Shown in pieces: positions 60,647 through 64,000 of a stretch of DNA of 64,000 bases. A model generated the notes under the pieces. That model saw only the letters and a program-made list of their open reading frames with translations, did not search any database and was not told the origin of the DNA. Where the stretch lies: positions 558,001-622,000 of the forward strand of contig CAWGIW010000025.1 in assembly GCA_963822825.1 (NCBI GenBank), read 5' to 3'. Both the position numbers and the translations under genes were made by a program. How positions within the stretch are numbered: the stretch's first letter is position 1; each line of letters begins with the position of its first letter. The stretch is from JAWWPY01 sp963822825. GTDB taxonomy: Bacteria; Actinomycetota; Actinomycetes; Streptosporangiales; Streptosporangiaceae.

Positions 60647-62296
60647 ATGCTAGATGGCGTCATCCCCTTTCCCGCTGATTTCGCTACCCGCTACCGCGCC
60701 GCCGGGTACTGGCAAGACCGCCCGCTTATCGACGGCTTCCGCGACGTCTTCGAGAGGTTCGCCACCCGGACCGCGGTCGTGGATGGCACCGATGAGATCA
60801 CCTATGCCCAGGTCGATGAGCGGTCCACGCACCTGGCCCGCGCCCTGCTCGATTTCGGCATCCGGCCGCTCGACCGGATGGTGGTGCAACTGCCGAATGC
60901 GGCCGCGTTCGTGTACCTCTACTTCGCGCTGCAAAAGGTCGGCGCGATCCCGATCCTGGCCCTGCCGGGCCACCGGCGCCGGGAGATCGGCCAGTTCGCG
61001 GGGATCTCGGACGCGGTCGCTCTCGCGATCCCGGCCCAGGGCAGGGGGTTCGATTACATCGCGATGGCGAAGACGATCATGGCGGATCACCCGGGGCTGC
61101 GGCTGTGCCTGGTGCAGGGCGCGGGCCAGGAAAGGTTGCCGGACTGCTTCGTGTCGATCGAGGAACTGCTCGCGGGCGTGCCCTCGGCCAGCGAGGACGC
61201 GCTGGCCGAGGTGGACATCGACCCGGCTGATCCGGCCGTGTTCCTGCTCTCCGGCGGCACCACCGGCATACCCAAGCTCATCCCGCGCAGCCACAACGAC
61301 TACCTGTGTAATTCCAGACTCGCCGCCTCGGTCTGCGACATCGGTGCGGGTGACGTCCTGCTGATTGTCCTGCCCATCGAGCACAACCTGCCGCTCGCCT
61401 GCCCCGGCCTGCAGGGTTTCCTGCTCAGTGGCGCGACCGCAGTGCTCAGCGTGAGCACCCGGCCGGAGGATGTGTTCGCCCTGGTCGAGCGGCACAGGGT
61501 CACCCACATCCACGTCGTGCCCGCGCTGCTTATCCGGTGGCTAAACGACCCGTCGCTGGCCCGCTACGACCTATCGTCGCTGCGGATCATTCAGAGCGGC
61601 GGGCAGCGGCTGCAGCCGGAGGTGCGCCACCGGGCCCAGCTGGCCTTCCCCGGATGCTTCATCCAGGAGAACTTCGGCATGGCGGAAGGGCTGATCATGT
61701 TCGTCCGCGCCGACGACCCGGACGAGGTCAGGCGGGAAACGTGCGGCCGTCCGGTCTGCCCCGACGACGAGGTGAAGCTGGTCGATGAGGACGGCATCGA
61801 GGTGGGCAGCGGGGAGGTGGGGGAACTCATTGTCCGTGGCCCGTACACGCTGCGAGGGTACTTCCGGTCGCCGCAGCACAACGCACGGGCTTTTTCCCCC
61901 GAGGGCTATTACCGTTCCGGTGATCTGCTCCGGCTCCACCCGTCCGGGAACTACATCGTCGAGGGACGGCGGAAGGACCTCATCAACCGCGGCGGCGAAA
62001 AAATCAGCGCGGAAGAGGTGGAGAACCTCATTCTGGTCCACCCCAGCGTGCTGAACGTGGCCTGCGTCCCCTACCCCGACGACGTGCTCGGCGAGCGGAT
62101 GTGCGCGTGTGTGGTGCTGAAGCCGGGCGGGTCGCTCACCCTCGGCGAGCTCGTGGATTTCCTGGGCGGATTCGACATGGCCAAGTTCAAGCTGCCGGAA
62201 CGGCTCGAGCTCCTCGATTCGCTTCCGCTGTCAGGCTTCGGCAAGGTATCCAAGCACGAACTGGCCAGCCGGCTCACCAGCCAGGGGCATCCATGA
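60647..62296 (+). CDS. Aryl-acid AMP ligase (EntE/DhbE/SdgA-like)
   Basis: A 549-residue adenylate-forming enzyme colinear with DhbE. Core motifs are LLSGGTTGIPKLIPRSHNDY (P-loop), QENFGMAEGL, YYRSGDLLRLHPSGNYIVEGRRKDLINRG and the C-terminal lysine in SGFGKVSKHEL. The aryl-binding loop reads PIEHNLPLACPG: the His-Asn of DhbE is kept, but the position of DhbE Ser240 is Cys, the residue reported in salicylate-activating relatives. Salicylate or another ortho-substituted benzoate is therefore the likely acid. No siderophore genes are nearby. In Streptomyces an EntE-like SdgA starts salicylate breakdown, a better parallel. The ATG has GGAGG eight bases upstream. Confidence 0.88.
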   Translation: MLDGVIPFPADFATRYRAAGYWQDRPLIDGFRDVFERFATRTAVVDGTDEITYAQVDERSTHLARALLDFGIRPLDRMVVQLPNAAAFVYLYFALQKVGAIPILALPGHRRREIGQFAGISDAVALAIPAQGRGFDYIAMAKTIMADHPGLRLCLVQGAGQERLPDCFVSIEELLAGVPSASEDALAEVDIDPADPAVFLLSGGTTGIPKLIPRSHNDYLCNSRLAASVCDIGAGDVLLIVLPIEHNLPLACPGLQGFLLSGATAVLSVSTRPEDVFALVERHRVTHIHVVPALLIRWLNDPSLARYDLSSLRIIQSGGQRLQPEVRHRAQLAFPGCFIQENFGMAEGLIMFVRADDPDEVRRETCGRPVCPDDEVKLVDEDGIEVGSGEVGELIVRGPYTLRGYFRSPQHNARAFSPEGYYRSGDLLRLHPSGNYIVEGRRKDLINRGGEKISAEEVENLILVHPSVLNVACVPYPDDVLGERMCACVVLKPGGSLTLGELVDFLGGFDMAKFKLPERLELLDSLPLSGFGKVSKHELASRLTSQGHP

Positions 62297-62304
62297 CCGC
62301 GAGA

Positions 62305-63177
62305 TCAGGCGGTCAGCTTCCGGCGCCGGGACTTGCTGCCGGATCGCGGCGGGGAGGCCGCGGCGTCGGGTGTCACGAGGCCTTCGAGCCCGGGGCCGTA
62401 CCGCTCGGCGAGGATGCTGCCGAAGTCCTTGACGATCTGCTGCACGTACATATCGTGCCGCACATAGCCCTTGACGGCGGCGGCCAGCAGGTGGTCGTCG
62501 GCGCGCAGGGCGTCCCATGCCGTACCGTCCGCCGCCAGCGCCCACAAGACCTGGGTGCCATCGACCACGAGGGCCAGATGCCGTGCCTGGTGGTGCCGGT
62601 AGACGACCCCGTCCGTGCTCAAGTGCCTGAGCAAGCGGCCGTTCCGCACGTCCACCCCGGCCGGGCCGAAATGCAGAATGTCGCTCTGCACGCCGCGGTC
62701 ATCCGCCCGGCCGATGGCACGGACGACCGCGGAGGCGTTGCCGCAGTTGAGCGACAGGTAGATGTGGCGTCGCGCCCCATCGATCATCTGGACGCCATGT
62801 TCCTCGATCTCGTCCCACTGGCTCAGCACGGGAAGGACCCGGAAGTTCCCTTCGCCGTCGGGGGCGACCGATCGCGTCAGCTCGATCTCGGCATCGGCCA
62901 GCCGCCGATGAAACGCGGTTTCGAGCTGGGCCAGCAGCTGGGCCGGTGGCAGGGCGACGAACCGGACAGGCTCGCCATCGATCGGCACGGCGGCTCCCTT
63001 GCGCGCCAGTCGGCGGAGTGTCTCGTACACTTTCGGCTGCGGGATGCCGGTCACGTTGGACAGGGCATAGCCAGTGATGGGCGGCTGGCCCAGCAGGCCC
63101 ACGTAGGCCCGCGCTTCGTAGTGCGAGAAACCCAGCTCCATAAGCCGTTCGGCGGAACCGGGATCGTCCGTCACCAT
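62305..63177 (-). CDS. TrmB-family transcriptional regulator
   Basis: A 290-residue regulator. The N-terminal winged helix (LMELGFSHYEARAYVGLLGQ...GIPQPKVYETLRRLARKG) is the TrmB pattern. A coiled segment (ALPPAQLLAQLETAFHRRL) leads to a ligand domain of phospholipase-D-like fold (about 110-250, IYLSLNCGNASAVVRAI). The tail is basic (SGSKSRRRKL). ATG 63177 was chosen because GGAGG lies eight bases upstream; a GTG at 63183 is too close to it. It is convergent with the ligase gene and divergent from the second amidohydrolase, so it probably controls the island. Confidence 0.88.
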   Translation of the reverse strand: MVTDDPGSAERLMELGFSHYEARAYVGLLGQPPITGYALSNVTGIPQPKVYETLRRLARKGAAVPIDGEPVRFVALPPAQLLAQLETAFHRRLADAEIELTRSVAPDGEGNFRVLPVLSQWDEIEEHGVQMIDGARRHIYLSLNCGNASAVVRAIGRADDRGVQSDILHFGPAGVDVRNGRLLRHLSTDGVVYRHHQARHLALVVDGTQVLWALAADGTAWDALRADDHLLAAAVKGYVRHDMYVQQIVKDFGSILAERYGPGLEGLVTPDAAASPPRSGSKSRRRKLTA

Positions 63178-63199
63178 CCGCACAGCCTCCGATACGGCA

Positions 63200-63212
63200 C
63201 GCTAGTAACTAC
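63200..63212 (-). promoter_or_regulatory. Motif shared with the amidohydrolase operator
   Basis: On the minus strand GTAGTTACTAGCG lies 23 bases before the regulator start. It matches GTAGGTACTAGCG at 52760-52772 in 12 of 13 bases. GTTAC repeats flank it (63207-63223). Likely part of an autoregulatory site. Confidence 0.6.
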
Positions 63213-63308
63213 CGCTGTAACGAGTCCAGATTACCAGCCTGGGCTGCTCGGCCGCGGGTTCGTTCTCGGCCAGGAGTCATGTGCTCACCACAGTAAGGAG
63301 GCCGGGCC

Positions 63309-64000
63309 ATGGAGACTATGAGGCGGATCGACCTGCATTGCTACCCGGGGACCGAGGAGTGGGTCACATCTCAGGGTCCTTACGTGGACGCGCTGGCCAG
63401 GTATTGGGGCCGATCCTGGGAAGGCAGGGCGGAGGAAGAGGTGGTGGCCGAGGTGGCCGCCGCCGGGATCGAGGCCGTCCTCGTGGCCTTTGACATCGAG
63501 TCCCTGACTGGTGCCCCGCCGTGCACAAGCGCCTATGTCGCAGGGATGCGCGACCGTCATCCTGGGACCTTCATCCAGGCCTGGGGAGCGGTTGACCCGC
63601 TGAAGGGCGAGCAGGCGGTCGCCGAGGCGGTCACGGCCGTCGAGGACCACCATGTACTGGGATTTCACTTCCATCCGATAATCGGCCATTTCTCCGTCGA
63701 TGACCCTGATCTCCGCCCGCTCTTCGACGCGATCGATGGCTTGGGCGTGCCCGTGATGGTTGATGTCGGGACGACCGGGATGGGGGCCGGCCTCCCGGGT
63801 GGCATGGGAGCGCGGCTGTCGCACGCCCACCCCATGGCGGTTGACAACCTCGCCGCGCAGTTCCCGCGGCTGACCATCATCGCGTCCCATCCCGGCTGGC
63901 CCTGGGTCGAGGACATGACGGCTGTGGTGCTGCACAAGGCCAATGTGTACTGGGAACTGTCTGGCTGGGCGCCGAAATACTTTCCGCCCGGCGTCCGGAA
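63309..64000 (+). CDS. Amidohydrolase_2 family protein, N-terminal part
   Basis: The first 230 codons of a gene that runs off the window. It starts METMRRIDLHCYPG at ATG 63309, eight bases after AAGGAGG. The DxHxH metal motif keeps His10 but has Tyr12 in place of the second His, the mirror image of the first amidohydrolase. Further barrel motifs are GFHFHPIIGHF, VPVMVDVGT and IIASHPGWPWVEDM. The last resembles hydrolases and decarboxylases acting on aromatic acids, including beta-ketoacyl-CoA hydrolases of hydroxycinnamate pathways. It diverges from the regulator and is likely part of the same regulon. Confidence 0.85.
   Translation, partial: METMRRIDLHCYPGTEEWVTSQGPYVDALARYWGRSWEGRAEEEVVAEVAAAGIEAVLVAFDIESLTGAPPCTSAYVAGMRDRHPGTFIQAWGAVDPLKGEQAVAEAVTAVEDHHVLGFHFHPIIGHFSVDDPDLRPLFDAIDGLGVPVMVDVGTTGMGAGLPGGMGARLSHAHPMAVDNLAAQFPRLTIIASHPGWPWVEDMTAVVLHKANVYWELSGWAPKYFPPGVR

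Noticed and set aside
60647..62296. Siderophore biosynthesis cluster suggested by the EntE-like ligase
   Set aside because: No isochorismate synthase, aryl carrier or NRPS gene is nearby; the neighbours are importer and catabolic genes.
1..64000. tRNA, rRNA and insertion sequence genes
   Set aside because: Scanning by eye found no cloverleaf-like segments, rRNA signatures or transposase motifs; a covariance search could still find a missed tRNA.

Overview
The window is very GC-rich DNA with many GTG starts, stop/start overlaps of the GTGA type, and a division gene set lacking ftsA but including sepF and divIVA/wag31. It also has a translational T-box in front of ileS. All of this points to a filamentous-type actinomycete. 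Gene order resembles Streptomyces and the Streptosporangiales; the exact genus cannot be fixed from sequence reading alone.

Regions. (1) 1-2.4 kb: end of a GNAT acetyltransferase, then pepQ-like peptidase, efp and nusB. (2) 2.4-10.9 kb: membrane protein, SAM methyltransferase, dinB, DUF3040 protein, and on the minus strand moxR followed by a fused DUF58-transglutaminase protein. (3) 11.1-31.6 kb: the dcw division and cell-wall cluster, mraZ-rsmH-ftsL-ftsI-murE-murF-mraY-murD-ftsW-murG-murC-ftsQ-ftsZ-pgeF-yggS-sepF-yggT-divIVA, nearly all in one direction and tightly overlapped. The four-repeat MraZ operator sits inside the mraZ promoter. murC is broken by one extra base. (4) 31.6-41 kb: a membrane-anchored, disordered protein with a C-terminal HxxxC/CxxC motif, an unknown gene, ileS with its T-box, a DksA/TraR-type zinc finger protein, lspA, rluD and a small membrane protein. 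(5) 41-49.2 kb: dnaE, a two-gene ABC exporter and three small hypothetical proteins. (6) 49.3-64 kb: an accessory, probably catabolic island. It holds a creatinase-like M24 protein, a broken aldehyde dehydrogenase, an SDR, two Amidohydrolase_2 proteins, a complete Liv-type ABC importer (five genes), a benzoylformate-decarboxylase-like TPP enzyme, an EntE/DhbE-like aryl-adenylating enzyme and a TrmB-family regulator.

How the parts fit. Regions 2-4 make and divide the cell wall: Mur enzymes build the precursor, MraY and MurG make lipid II, FtsW and FtsI polymerise it at the FtsZ/SepF ring, and DivIVA marks the poles. Region 6 reads as an aromatic 2-oxo-acid (arylglyoxylate) uptake and breakdown route: Liv import, decarboxylation to an aldehyde, oxidation, then adenylation of an ortho-substituted benzoate. 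The substrate is inferred, not shown. A 13-bp motif is shared by the first amidohydrolase promoter and the region upstream of the regulator, suggesting a local regulon.

A second theme is at least thirteen short tandem repeats (units of 15-30 bp) at the ends of housekeeping genes. Those inside coding sequence have units divisible by three; the non-coding ones do not need to. Two clear one-base frame breaks (murC and the aldehyde dehydrogenase), both next to G runs, could be sequence errors or real lesions.
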